Source: Streptomyces prunicolor NBRC 13075 (GTDB lineage: Bacteria > Actinomycetota > Actinomycetes > Streptomycetales > Streptomycetaceae). Taken from it: 64,000 bases of DNA. The DNA is taken from positions 62,001 to 126,000 of the forward strand of contig NZ_BARF01000074.1 of the NCBI RefSeq assembly GCF_000367365.1. Reading direction: 5' to 3'. Within the stretch, counting starts at the first letter, position 1; every line of letters starts with the position of its first letter. This document shows positions 43,914-53,012 of the stretch, in pieces. The notes under the pieces are model-generated. The model was not told the DNA's origin and did not search any database. It worked only from the letters and a program-made list of their open reading frames with translations. A program made the translations under genes and the position numbers.

Positions 43914-45635
43914 ATGACGAACCACAGCGAAACGACCGGATCATCCGGAAACCGTGAAAACGGCGACATCGACCCCACCGCGTACGACCGACACGGCGCC
44001 GAGCACCAGGTCACCCTGCGCACCCCCGCCGAACTCGCCGACGCGCTGCCCTATTTGCTCGGGTACCGTCCCGAGGACAGCATCGTCCTCGTCGCCCTGC
44101 ACGACAAAGACGGCCGGGGCCGGTTCGGCGGCAGGGCCCGGCTCGGCATTCCCGCCGGCGCGGACGACTGGGCCTCCGTGGCACGGCAGTTGGCCCACGG
44201 CCTCGTGACCGGCAGCGAGCGCAGGGGAACCAAGCCCGAGCAGATGATCGCCTACGTCTGTCAGGAACCGGCGCCGGGAGAGTCGGGTCGCCAGGTCATG
44301 GAACGACTGGGCCCGCTCGTGCAGAAGCTGCGCACCGAGTGCGGCCGACTCGACGTGACCGTGATCGAGGCGCTCTGCATCTCGGACGGCCGCTTCTGGT
44401 CGTACTGCTGCGCGACCGAGGGGTGTTGCCCGGTCGACGGCTCCCCGATGGGCCTGCCCGGCACCTCCGTACTGGCCGCGGCGGCGACCTACGCGGGGCT
44501 CCAAGTGCGCGGCACGCTACGGGAGTTGCGGACCCGGCTGCTGCCCTGGGAGACGGCTGCCGCGCTTCAGCAGGAAGTCGCCCTGGACGCCGCCGGTATG
44601 GATCTGGTCCCGAGGATCCTCGACGATGTCAGCCGAGTGGATGTGGCGCAGGAGACTCTGGACCTCGCCCAGCGGATCCTGAGGCGCTTTGCCGCGGCAT
44701 CGCACGTGTCCGGCGCACTCCACTCGGACTTCCGCGACGACGCACTGCTCGCCCACGATGAAGCCGCCAGGCTGATCCTCGGCCTCCAGGACCGTACGAC
44801 CCGCGACCGCGCCGCCGAATGGATGGAGGGCGACGACGCGGTACCGGCCCTGCGCCTCTGGCGCGCACTGGCCCGCCGCTGCGTCGGACCGTACGGCGAG
44901 CACGCCGCGGCTCCGCTCACACTCGCCGGCTGGGTCGCCTGGTCGACCGGCGACGACCTGGAGGCGAGGGAGGCCCTGGCCATGGCCCTGGGCGCGGACC
45001 CCGACTACCTGTTCGCCCGCCTCTTGCACCAGGCCTGCAACGAGGGCCTGGACCCGGAGTCGATTCGGCGGTGTTTGCGCGCGGAGCGGGTGGGACGGGC
45101 AGGGGCGGCGGAAGTTGGAGAGGTGGCGGGCGCTGGCAGGTCGGCGGGGGTTGGAAAGGTGACAGGCGCTGGAGGGGTGACGGAAGCCGGAGAGGTGGCG
45201 GGAGTTGGAGAAGCGACGGGAGTCGCACAGACAGCGGGAGTTGGCAAGGCGACGGGCACTGGAGGGCCGACGGGTGCTGGAGAGGTGACGCGCGCTGGAA
45301 GGCAGGCCGCCGCCGCTGAGGCCGCCGATGGTTCCCTCAGGCAGGGTGCGGGCGATCCCGGCGACGGTCCGGCACCGGCGGAAGCCTCACCCGCAGCCTC
45401 CCGCCGTCGGCGACGTGCGCGGACCGCCGACGGAGCCGAGGGCCGTCCCCGTCCCGCGAACGCGGACGGCCGCCGATCCGGGACGGACGGAACCCATCCG
45501 CGCACACCGGCGCAGCGCACCGCACGCCCCGGCACCACACGTGCGCGCGCTCCTAGGAAGGGTGAGTCGCAGCGTTACGACACCTGCTCGGAGGCGCCGC
45601 AGCCGGGGAGCAACGGCGTTGAGGGGGACGGGTGA
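43914..45635 (+). CDS. DUF4192-domain protein with repetitive insert
   Basis: A 573-residue protein. Residues 30 to about 395 form the actinobacterial DUF4192 domain (LADALPYLLGYRPEDSIVLVAL near the start, LTLAGWVAWSTGDDLEAREAL near the end). From about 397 to 465 a Gly/Val/Ala/Thr-rich stretch repeats units like VGEVAGAG and VGKATGTG. It is followed by a basic, disordered tail rich in Arg, Pro and Thr. The function is unknown. ATG 43914 is preferred over an upstream frame. Confidence 0.75.
   Translation: MTNHSETTGSSGNRENGDIDPTAYDRHGAEHQVTLRTPAELADALPYLLGYRPEDSIVLVALHDKDGRGRFGGRARLGIPAGADDWASVARQLAHGLVTGSERRGTKPEQMIAYVCQEPAPGESGRQVMERLGPLVQKLRTECGRLDVTVIEALCISDGRFWSYCCATEGCCPVDGSPMGLPGTSVLAAAATYAGLQVRGTLRELRTRLLPWETAAALQQEVALDAAGMDLVPRILDDVSRVDVAQETLDLAQRILRRFAAASHVSGALHSDFRDDALLAHDEAARLILGLQDRTTRDRAAEWMEGDDAVPALRLWRALARRCVGPYGEHAAAPLTLAGWVAWSTGDDLEAREALAMALGADPDYLFARLLHQACNEGLDPESIRRCLRAERVGRAGAAEVGEVAGAGRSAGVGKVTGAGGVTEAGEVAGVGEATGVAQTAGVGKATGTGGPTGAGEVTRAGRQAAAAEAADGSLRQGAGDPGDGPAPAEASPAASRRRRRARTADGAEGRPRPANADGRRSGTDGTHPRTPAQRTARPGTTRARAPRKGESQRYDTCSEAPQPGSNGVEGDG
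45105..45300 (+). repeat. In-frame tandem repeats within the DUF4192 gene
   Basis: About ten imperfect 18-21-base units of the type GTTGGAGAGGTGGCGGGC, each encoding VG-E/K-V/A-A/T-G plus one or two residues. Low complexity and in frame, probably expanded by slippage. Confidence 0.7.
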
Positions 45636-46069
45636 TCAAGGGCTTGGGGAGCAGAGAACGGCCCCGCCGGTCCAGTGGTCGACTCGGTGTGTTCGGAGCT
45701 TGGTTCCACCGGGCCGTACGGTTGCGGGCGGCGACTTCACACACGGTCAGTGTTCCCAACATGCGGGGCGGCGCTGGACTCACCGAGGGGCACGCGGCGC
45801 GAGAAACGGGCGCGTCTGGAGGACGGACCGTGCGCCGGGTCGGCGGCCACCGGGACGGAGTGACTGGCGCCAGCTGTCCGTCCCCGCCACCGAGCCGCCA
45901 TTCGGTCGGCTTCCCAGGCCGTGGGCGTGACCAGGACGAGCCCGGCTCCGTTCACCTGAGTGGCGGAACGCCTGAACGGGTCGTGTCGCCGGACAGCCCT
46001 TGTCCTTCCGGAACCGTCCAACCGGCGCCGAACACGTCTGCGGCGCACAGAGCGCAGAAGAAGCCGCCC
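45636..46069. other. Region upstream of the debranching-like gene
   Basis: About 430 bp. The frame of the next gene is open through here, starting at GTG 45632, but the encoded sequence has no homology signal and is Arg/Gly-rich. It is probably non-coding leader. Confidence 0.45.
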
Positions 46070-48349
46070 ATGCACCAGCCGACTCCGCCCTCCGCTGCCG
46101 ACGACCGCCCTGACTCCGGTGACCCCGAGCCGCGCCCGAGCCGGGGCGCCGGCTCATCGCCGCCGTACACGGGCACAGCCGATCCCGAACATGCACCGCA
46201 ACCGTCCCATCGGCTGAACGCGCCGGTGAACTTGCCGCCGACGGCCACCAGCAGGCCAGAAGGGCGGACACCCGGCCAGATCCGCCGCCCGCCCCAGCCC
46301 GCATCCCCACGCCAGTCGCCATCCATCGCCTCGCCCGTCTCCCCGCCGAAAAACTCTCCGCCGCACCTGCCGCACCCGTCCCGCCCGGCACCCCGCCGCT
46401 CCCTCGAACTGCCTCCCACCCACACCACCCTGATCTGCGTGGCCCTCCCGGGCCTCGCCGTCTCCACGGAGCAAGGGCAGCTGAACGGCCGGGGGTTGGA
46501 GGGGTTCTACCGCGCGGGTCGGCGCGTGCTCTCCCGCTGTCAGGTACGGGTGGCCGGACGCGAACCACTGGCAGTGCAGGCCAGGATGACGGCGGCCGAC
46601 CGCGCCCGTTTCGTGGGGACCGTACGGGTGTCCCCGGACTGCGGCCCGGACCCGGACCTCGTCGTCGAGCGGACCCGGCACGCCGAGGGCACCGAGCGCA
46701 TCACCCTGCGCAGCGTCTCCCGGCGCCCGCTGCGCCTGCCGGTCGAGGTGGCGCTCGGCACCGACATGGCCGATCTGGGCGCGATCGCCGCAGGCAACAC
46801 GGGACCCGAACTGCCTGCGAGCGTGCACGACTCCGGCCTGCGCTGGTCCGGAGCCGCCGGCACCTCGGCGGTCACGGCCGACCCACCGCCCGCCGACGCA
46901 CTGGCCTCCGCAGGACTCCTGCGCTGGGAGTTCAAACTGCCGCCGGGTGGCACGGTGAGCGTGGAACTCCGGGTACGGCCGGACGGCGCGGGACCGGTAC
47001 GGGCCGTGGGTCACGGGGCGACCAGTCCCTTGGCCTCCGCACAGGCGACCGGCGACGACCCACGGGTCCACGTGCTCCTGCGGACCAGCGTCGAGGACCT
47101 CCAGGCACTGCTGCTGCGTGACCCAGCGCACCCGTCCGACACCCACCTCGCGGCAGGGGCACCCTGGCGCTGCGGTCTGGCGCCGGTGGAGTCGCTCACG
47201 GCGGCGCGGATGACGCTGCCTCTCGGCACGCGGCTCGCCGCAGGCACGCTGCGGACTCTCGCCGGCACCCAACTCCAGCGCGCTGGAGCGCAGTTGGGCA
47301 TGATTCCCGGGCCGCGCCGTGATGCCGGCGCCCATTTGCCGCCGAGTTGCACGGGGACAGAGGCGACCCTGCTCTTCCCGGTGCTGCTCGCGGAGGCCCG
47401 CCGCTGGGGGCTCCCGGAGCAGGAGACACGGGAGTTGCTCCCCGCCGCCGAGCGCTGTCTGACCTGGCTGCGGATCACCGTGGGCGACGGCACGTATCTG
47501 CGCGACCCGCACCCGAGCGGCCCCGCCCGCTGCGAGACACAGGCCCACGCCCACCGGGCGGCGCTGCTCGGCGCCGATCTGCTCGACGCGTTCGGCAGAC
47601 CCGGTGGCGCGGAACTGCGGCAGTGGGCCCAGGAGTTACGCACCGCCTTCCGCGCGGACTTCTGGATCGGAGACCTGGGCGGCGGCCGCCCGGCAGCGGC
47701 CCGGGCCCCTGATGGACGCCTCGTACCGCACCTCGGCGCGACCGCGGCCCACCTCCTCGACACCGGGCTCCTGGGCGGCGGCGAGTACGCGCCCGGACTG
47801 CTCGACAAGGTGCGGGCCGAACAACTCGCCCGGCTGCTCGGCGGTCCGGCCATGGACTCGGGCTGGGGACTGCGCGGCCTGGGCGTGAAGGAGCCGGGAT
47901 ACAGCCCGTTCAGTCACCGGGGCGGAGCCGTGCGGGTGGCGGAGACGGCGATCGCCGTCGCGGGCCTGGCCGCAGCCTCGTACGAGAAGGAGGCGAGCTC
48001 ACTGCTGCGGGGCGTCCTCGCCGCGGCCGAGGCGTTCGGGCACCGGCTCCCCGAGATGTACGCGGGGGAGCAGCGCACGGACGGCAGCGCTCCCCTTCCG
48101 CACCCGGCGGCCTGCCGCCCGGCGGCCACGGCGGCGGCTGCCGGAGTGCTGCTGCTGACCACCCTCGCGGGCATCCGCCCCGACGCTCCCGCCCGCACGG
48201 TCACCCTCCGCCCGGTGCGCAGTGCGCCCCTGGGCGAGATCGGCCTGACCGGGCTGCGGATCGCGGGCGCCCCCTTCTCCGTACGGGTCGGCCGACTCGG
48301 TGTCGCCATGGTCGAGGAGGCGGCCGACGGCCTGCAATTGGGAGCGTGA
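46070..48349 (+). CDS. Glycogen debranching enzyme-like (amylo-1,6-glucosidase N-terminal type) protein
   Basis: A 759-residue protein. The first 120 residues are Pro/Ser/Arg-rich and probably disordered. Then comes a beta-sandwich of the glycogen-debranching N-terminal type (HTTLICVALPGLAVS, QGQLNGRGLEGFYRAGRRVLSRCQVRV, LVVERTRHAEGTERITLRSVS), followed by an (alpha/alpha)6-like region (SGWGLRGLGVKEPGYSPFSHRGGAV, PEMYAGEQR). Catalytic acids are not obvious to me, so the substrate is open. The start is uncertain; the frame is open back to GTG 45632. Confidence 0.7.
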   Translation: MHQPTPPSAADDRPDSGDPEPRPSRGAGSSPPYTGTADPEHAPQPSHRLNAPVNLPPTATSRPEGRTPGQIRRPPQPASPRQSPSIASPVSPPKNSPPHLPHPSRPAPRRSLELPPTHTTLICVALPGLAVSTEQGQLNGRGLEGFYRAGRRVLSRCQVRVAGREPLAVQARMTAADRARFVGTVRVSPDCGPDPDLVVERTRHAEGTERITLRSVSRRPLRLPVEVALGTDMADLGAIAAGNTGPELPASVHDSGLRWSGAAGTSAVTADPPPADALASAGLLRWEFKLPPGGTVSVELRVRPDGAGPVRAVGHGATSPLASAQATGDDPRVHVLLRTSVEDLQALLLRDPAHPSDTHLAAGAPWRCGLAPVESLTAARMTLPLGTRLAAGTLRTLAGTQLQRAGAQLGMIPGPRRDAGAHLPPSCTGTEATLLFPVLLAEARRWGLPEQETRELLPAAERCLTWLRITVGDGTYLRDPHPSGPARCETQAHAHRAALLGADLLDAFGRPGGAELRQWAQELRTAFRADFWIGDLGGGRPAAARAPDGRLVPHLGATAAHLLDTGLLGGGEYAPGLLDKVRAEQLARLLGGPAMDSGWGLRGLGVKEPGYSPFSHRGGAVRVAETAIAVAGLAAASYEKEASSLLRGVLAAAEAFGHRLPEMYAGEQRTDGSAPLPHPAACRPAATAAAAGVLLLTTLAGIRPDAPARTVTLRPVRSAPLGEIGLTGLRIAGAPFSVRVGRLGVAMVEEAADGLQLGA

Positions 48350-48450
48350 CCTCGTGCGAAGCAGCATCGGCCGGCGCTCGGAGCGCAGGACCGGCCACGC
48401 ATCGCACCGAAGTGGATCAGTCATGGCGGTACCGGCGAAGGGAGTGTTTA

Positions 48451-48465
48451 TCGTCAGGCAGACGA
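48451..48465 (+). promoter_or_regulatory. Candidate operator before the NUDIX regulator
   Basis: TCGTC-AGGCA-GACGA, within the longer TTATCGTC/GACGACTA context, lies 14 bp upstream of the NUDIX regulator start. It resembles autoregulatory sites of NrtR-type proteins in position and symmetry. Confidence 0.5.
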
Positions 48466-48478
48466 CTATGATCGCCGC

Positions 48479-49237
48479 ATGTCCTACGACCCGTCAGCGT
48501 ATCCGCCCTTCGCCGTCACCGTGGACCTGGTCGTGCTGACCGTGCGCCGCCATGCTCTGTGCGGGCTGGCGGTACGCAGGGGCGAGCCGCCGTTCCAGGG
48601 GCGGTGGGCGCTGCCCGGTGGCTTCGTGCGGGCCGACGAGGATCTGTCGCAGGCCGCCGCGCGCGAGTTGGCCGAGGAGACGGGACTGCGCGCCCACGAC
48701 CCGGCCGTCCCGGTCCAGGACAACGGAGCGCATCTGGAGCAGCTCGCGACCTACGGCGACCCCAAGCGTGACCCGCGGATGCGTGTCGTCAGCGTCGCCC
48801 ATCTCGCGCTCGCTCCCGACCTGCCCGCACCCCGCGCCGGCGGCGACGCCAGCAACGCGCGCTGGGCGCCTGTCGAGGAGCTGTTGCAGCAAGCGGGGTT
48901 CGCACGCGACGGCGACCCTGTGGCACCCCTCGCCTTCGACCACACGCAGATCCTGTCCGACGGGGTGGAGCGCGCCCGTTCGAAGATCGAATACTCGTCC
49001 CTGGCCACGGCGTTCTGCCCCACCGAGTTCACCGTCGGCGAGCTGCGCCGCGTCTACGAGGCGGTGTGGGGCGTGGCGCTCGACCCGCGCAACTTCCACC
49101 GCAAGGTGACCGGCACGCCCGGGTTTCTCGTCCCGACGGGCGGTACGACGACCCGTCAGGGCGGGCGCCCGGCACAGTTGTTCCGGGCCGGCGGGGCCAC
49201 GTTGCTCAACCCGCCGATGCTGCGCCCCGAGGTATGA
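48479..49237 (+). CDS. NUDIX hydrolase with winged-helix tail (NrtR-like)
   Basis: A 252-residue protein. The complete NUDIX box GGFVRADEDLSQAAARELAEETGL (split here at residues 39-62) would bind and perhaps cleave a nucleoside diphosphate linked to another group. The C-terminal part (FTVGELRRVYEAVWGVALDPRNFHRKV) matches the winged helix of NrtR regulators, which sense ADP-ribose and control NAD metabolism. No NAD gene is adjacent, so its regulon is unknown. ATG 48479 is overlapped by a possible operator just upstream. Confidence 0.8.
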   Translation: MSYDPSAYPPFAVTVDLVVLTVRRHALCGLAVRRGEPPFQGRWALPGGFVRADEDLSQAAARELAEETGLRAHDPAVPVQDNGAHLEQLATYGDPKRDPRMRVVSVAHLALAPDLPAPRAGGDASNARWAPVEELLQQAGFARDGDPVAPLAFDHTQILSDGVERARSKIEYSSLATAFCPTEFTVGELRRVYEAVWGVALDPRNFHRKVTGTPGFLVPTGGTTTRQGGRPAQLFRAGGATLLNPPMLRPEV

Positions 49238-49341
49238 CGCCGCAGCACCTCGACCGAGGCGGTCGACCGAGGCGATCAACCGTTGTGGAGCGGGCCGTTC
49301 GGTGCCCGGAAAAACGGACATAGCGCGCTATCTTGCTGTGG

Positions 49342-51528
49342 GTGATCCAGGCCTTCGGACTGACCAGCAACGCCCGCAAGGAGCATCCGCCCGCCGTCGA
49401 CGACGTCTCCTTCGAGGCCCGTGCGGGCCGTGTCACCGCACTCCTCGGAGCGCCGGGCGCGGGCAAGACGGCCGCGCTCAGGCTCATGCTCGAACTCCAA
49501 CAGGGACGTGGAATCACCTACTTCAGGGGCCGTCCCCTGTACCGCATCGCCCACCCGTCGCGCGAGGTCGGCGTCCTCCTGGGCGATGTGCCGGGTCATC
49601 CGGCGCGATCGGTCCGCGGCCACCTCCGCATGCTGTGCGCCGCGGCGGGTGTTCCGGCCCGGCGCGCTGACGAAGTCCTCGAAGTGGTCGGCATCGTCAG
49701 CCTGCGCGACGAGCGCCTCGGCAGTCTCGCGCGCGGCATGGACCGCCGCCTCGGCCTCGCCTGCGCTCTGCTGTCCGACCCGCACACACTCGTGCTGGAC
49801 GAACCCGCGGACGCCCTCTCCGCCCGCGAAAGCCGTTGGCTGTACGGCATGCTGCGCGCACACGCCGCCCAGGGTGGCACGGTCCTGTTCACCACCGCCG
49901 ACCCCAAGGAGGCCGCCCGCAGCGCCGACCGGGTCGTCACCCTGGAGCAGGGCAGACTCGTCGCCGACCAGGATGCCGGAGACTTCGCCCGCACCCGGCT
50001 GCGCCCCCGCGTCGCCGTCCGCAGCCCGCACGCCAACCGCCTTGCCGCCCTCCTCACCAAGGAGGCCCGCACCGCACACCGCTCCGTCGAAGTCGTACGG
50101 GAGGACGGCAACCGCCTTTCCGTGTACGGCAGTACATGCGCCGACGTCGGCGAGACGGCGTTCCGGCACGACATCCTCGTACACCAACTCGCGGACGAGA
50201 TCGGGGACATGGGGCCGGGCGCCGGAACGACCCTGCGGAGCGAGGCGGAAGTCGTCGACGAGCCGCGAGTGCCGGACACCTCGTCGACGGCCGAACTTCC
50301 ATCGGCCCGCGCTGACGCATCACTTGCCGAGCTGCCGACGCGACTCGCGGATGCGCCGCTCGCGGAGATGCCGCCGCCCTGCACAGTCCCGCTGCCTGCC
50401 GAGGCTCCGCCGCACTCCACCGACCCGCTGCCTGGCGAGACGCCGACGCCGTCCACTGGCACGCTTCCGGCCGAGACCGCACAGCCCCACATCGCCGCGC
50501 CCCTCGCCCACAGTCCGCAGCCGCTCACCGCCCCGCTGCCCGTCGCCGAGGAACCGGCACCCGCCGCCGCACCCCACCCGCCGTACGAGACCCACACAGC
50601 CACTGCAAGCCCCGCCACCACAACCTCCCGGCTGGTTCCCCTCATCGACCCCGAGAAGTCGGCCGGTACTCATCCCCGCGCGCGTGCCTCACGCCCCTCG
50701 CAAGCCCTCACCCTCGACACCCTGCCCCCGCTCCCGCCCCCCATCTCCGTCCGCTCCGCCCCCAGCCCGCTGCGCCCGCTCCGCTACGAGTTGCGTCGTG
50801 CCGCCGGTATCGGCACCGGGTTTCTGACCGGGGCCGCCGTGCTCGTCGTGTCCGCTCTCACCGCGCTGCTGTTGGCCCGCATCGGTCACACCCCGCAGCC
50901 GCGTCTGCTGGCCGCGTGGCCGCGGGAGTTGCCCCTGCCGCCCGCGGCGCTCGGTGCGGGACTGCTCGGGGCGTTCGCGTTCGGTGACGAGTTCCGCCAC
51001 CCCGCCCTGGCGGCGGACCGCGGCACCGTGCCCCGCCGGATGGGGCTGCTCGTCGCGAAGCTCCTCGTCTCCGCGGCCACCGCGCTGCTGCTGGCCTTCC
51101 TCACGGTGGGCTGCGACGCCGAGGTGCTCTACCTCGTCTACGGACGGGAGCTCGCGCAAGTTCCCGCCGACTGGCTTTCGATGAGCGCGAGTTGGCTCGG
51201 CCTGGTCGTCGGCTGCGCCTGGGCCGGCGTTCTGGCCGCGGGCATCTTCCGGTCCACCACGGCCGGGCTCGCCGCGGTGGTCGCCGTACCGATTCTCGTC
51301 GTACCCCTCGTGCACAAGGCGTTGGACGGGCCCGCCGTGCGAACCGCGGAAGGCTTTCCGCTGCGGTTGCGGAAGGTGTTGCTGCTGCAGTGGCCCTTCG
51401 GGGGAGAGCGTTACCTCTCCGCGGCGGCGCGGGTGATCGCCCAACCCGTGGGCGGGGCACTGACGTTGTCGCTGACCGCCCTGCTCTGCGCGTATCTGCT
51501 CACGACCCTGCGGAGCAGGGTCCGATGA
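49342..51528 (+). CDS. ABC transporter ATPase-permease fusion with disordered linker
   Basis: A 728-residue protein. Residues 1-215 are an ABC ATPase: GAPGAGKTAALRL (Walker A), LGSLARGMDRRLGLACALL (degenerate signature) and TLVLDEPADAL (Walker B). Residues about 300-460 are a Pro/Ala/Thr-rich linker with repeats like PLPAEAPPHSTDPLPGE. The C-terminal 260 residues carry about six membrane helices (GFLTGAAVLVVSALTALLLA, LLVSAATALLLAFLTVGC, GVLAAGIF, etc.). GTG 49342 matches the conserved start IQAFGLTSN. It lies just before whiH; a role in development is possible but unproven. Confidence 0.85.
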   Translation: MIQAFGLTSNARKEHPPAVDDVSFEARAGRVTALLGAPGAGKTAALRLMLELQQGRGITYFRGRPLYRIAHPSREVGVLLGDVPGHPARSVRGHLRMLCAAAGVPARRADEVLEVVGIVSLRDERLGSLARGMDRRLGLACALLSDPHTLVLDEPADALSARESRWLYGMLRAHAAQGGTVLFTTADPKEAARSADRVVTLEQGRLVADQDAGDFARTRLRPRVAVRSPHANRLAALLTKEARTAHRSVEVVREDGNRLSVYGSTCADVGETAFRHDILVHQLADEIGDMGPGAGTTLRSEAEVVDEPRVPDTSSTAELPSARADASLAELPTRLADAPLAEMPPPCTVPLPAEAPPHSTDPLPGETPTPSTGTLPAETAQPHIAAPLAHSPQPLTAPLPVAEEPAPAAAPHPPYETHTATASPATTTSRLVPLIDPEKSAGTHPRARASRPSQALTLDTLPPLPPPISVRSAPSPLRPLRYELRRAAGIGTGFLTGAAVLVVSALTALLLARIGHTPQPRLLAAWPRELPLPPAALGAGLLGAFAFGDEFRHPALAADRGTVPRRMGLLVAKLLVSAATALLLAFLTVGCDAEVLYLVYGRELAQVPADWLSMSASWLGLVVGCAWAGVLAAGIFRSTTAGLAAVVAVPILVVPLVHKALDGPAVRTAEGFPLRLRKVLLLQWPFGGERYLSAAARVIAQPVGGALTLSLTALLCAYLLTTLRSRVR

Positions 51529-51690
51529 CGACCGTCCGCACCCTTCGGATGCCGCTCTGCGCACAACTCCCCGCAGAAAGCCCATTTCTTTCCGATAAGG
51601 CGTCAATTGCGACGGTGTGAGCGATCACCCTTTCGTGTGCTTTTCACCAAAGACCTCAAGGGAGTTGGAGACAGCGCCGACAAAGGATCC

Positions 51691-52578
51691 GTGAGTACCC
51701 TTGCGCACACCATGATGACCGCCGCCCGCTCCGCAGACTCCGGTCTGGCCGGCCCGGGCGGACTCGACCGCTACCCCTATGCCGAGGCGCCCGTCACCGA
51801 GCGCCTCGGAGCCCCTTCCTGGGACGGTTCCGACCCCGAGCTGGGCCGCGTGGGCCGGCGTGCCGCGGGCAGCCGCGGACGCGGGCTGCACGGCCAACTC
51901 GTCCAGCAGCTGGGCCAGATGATCGTCTCCGGGGACCTGGGTGCCGACCGCCCTCTGGTGCCCGAGGAGATCGGCCAGCGTTTCGAGGTCTCCCGCACCG
52001 TCGTCCGTGAATCGCTCCGCGTCCTGGAGGCCAAGGGCCTGGTCAGTGCCCGGCCGAACGTCGGCACGCGCGTGCGTCCCGTCAGCGACTGGAACCTCCT
52101 GGACCCGGACATCATCGAGTGGCGCGCCTTCGGCCCGCAGCGCGACAATCAGCGCCGTGAGCTGAGCGAGCTGCGCTGGACGATCGAGCCGCTCGCCGCG
52201 CGCCTCGCCGCCGGGCACGGGCGCGAGGATGTCCAGCAGCGCCTCTCCGACATGGTCGAGATCATGAGCCACGCCATGGGGCAAGGGGACGCGCTGACCT
52301 TCTCCCGCGCGGACGCCGAGTTCCACTCGCTGCTCATCCAGGTCGCGGGCAACCGGATGCTGGAGCACCTTTCGGGGATCGTCTCCTCGGCCCTTCAGGT
52401 CTCCGGCGGCCCGGTCACGGGCTGTGACCGCCCGACCGACGCCTCCGTGGGGCACCACGCCCGGATCGCCGACGCCCTCGCGGCCGGCGACGGTGCGACG
52501 GCCGAGGCGGCCATGCGGCAGCTGCTCATCGTGCACCCCGAGCCGGAGCGTGTGGTGCCCGCCCCGCGCGAACACTGA
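51691..52578 (+). CDS. whiH: Sporulation regulator WhiH (GntR family)
   Basis: A 295-residue GntR/FadR-type transcription factor required for septation of aerial hyphae in Streptomyces. The N-terminal winged helix (LHGQLVQQLGQMIVSGDLGADRPLVPEEIGQRFEVSRTVVRESLRVLE, split over residues 60-115) is followed by RPNVGTRVRPVSDWNLLDPDIIEWR and an FCD ligand domain with DAEFHSLLIQVAGNRML. GTG 51691 follows AAAGGA; the frame extends further upstream without homology. It precedes hrdB in the same direction, as in S. coelicolor. Confidence 0.95.
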   Translation: MSTLAHTMMTAARSADSGLAGPGGLDRYPYAEAPVTERLGAPSWDGSDPELGRVGRRAAGSRGRGLHGQLVQQLGQMIVSGDLGADRPLVPEEIGQRFEVSRTVVRESLRVLEAKGLVSARPNVGTRVRPVSDWNLLDPDIIEWRAFGPQRDNQRRELSELRWTIEPLAARLAAGHGREDVQQRLSDMVEIMSHAMGQGDALTFSRADAEFHSLLIQVAGNRMLEHLSGIVSSALQVSGGPVTGCDRPTDASVGHHARIADALAAGDGATAEAAMRQLLIVHPEPERVVPAPREH

Positions 52579-53012
52579 CGCGCGCGGGATGGCCGGCGCG
52601 GTCGAGGTGTGCCGCGTTCTCCTGGCGGCGCCCGGCCGGGGCGCCCGTCTTCCGCCGGACCCCGCAGGATCCTTCAGGGAATCCGGCGGGGTCCGGCGGT
52701 GCGACGGGGTGTCGGATCTCCTGGAGGAGCGCTTGTCGCGGCCGCGGGTGACCTCCTCTGTCCGTGTCTGACCGTTTTTGAACGCTTACGGGGTGTGACT
52801 CGGGCCACGCAGATTGGGCGTAACGCTCGCGGGCACTGCGCGATGACCTAAGAGGTGACAGCCGCGGAAGGGAATACGGACGCCGTTCAAGGCGCTGTGT
52901 TTCTTCCCGGCCCCAGCCCGCGCCGTCGGCCCATCCCCAGTCGGCGGTCGTCGGTTCCTGTCCGTACCGGACGGGGCCGGAAGCCGTTTTCCATCGTTCC
53001 GAGAGGTTGTTC
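52579..53012. other. whiH-hrdB intergenic/promoter region
   Basis: About 430 bp. It contains the terminator above and must hold the hrdB promoters. A GGGAAT at 52870-52875 resembles a sigma-R -35, but no correctly spaced GTT is clear, so I do not assign a promoter. Confidence 0.45.
52652..52699 (+). terminator. Terminator after whiH
   Basis: A 13-bp perfect stem CCGCCGGACCCCG with an inner GGATCC/GAATCC-like stem, 74 bp after the whiH stop. Confidence 0.65.

Noticed and set aside
45632-46069. N-terminal extension of the debranching-like protein from GTG 45632
   Set aside because: The extra 146 residues show no family signal and no ribosome site; I kept ATG 46070 but with reduced certainty.
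52870-52901. A sigma-R type promoter for hrdB
   Set aside because: GGGAAT is present but GTT is at the wrong spacing.
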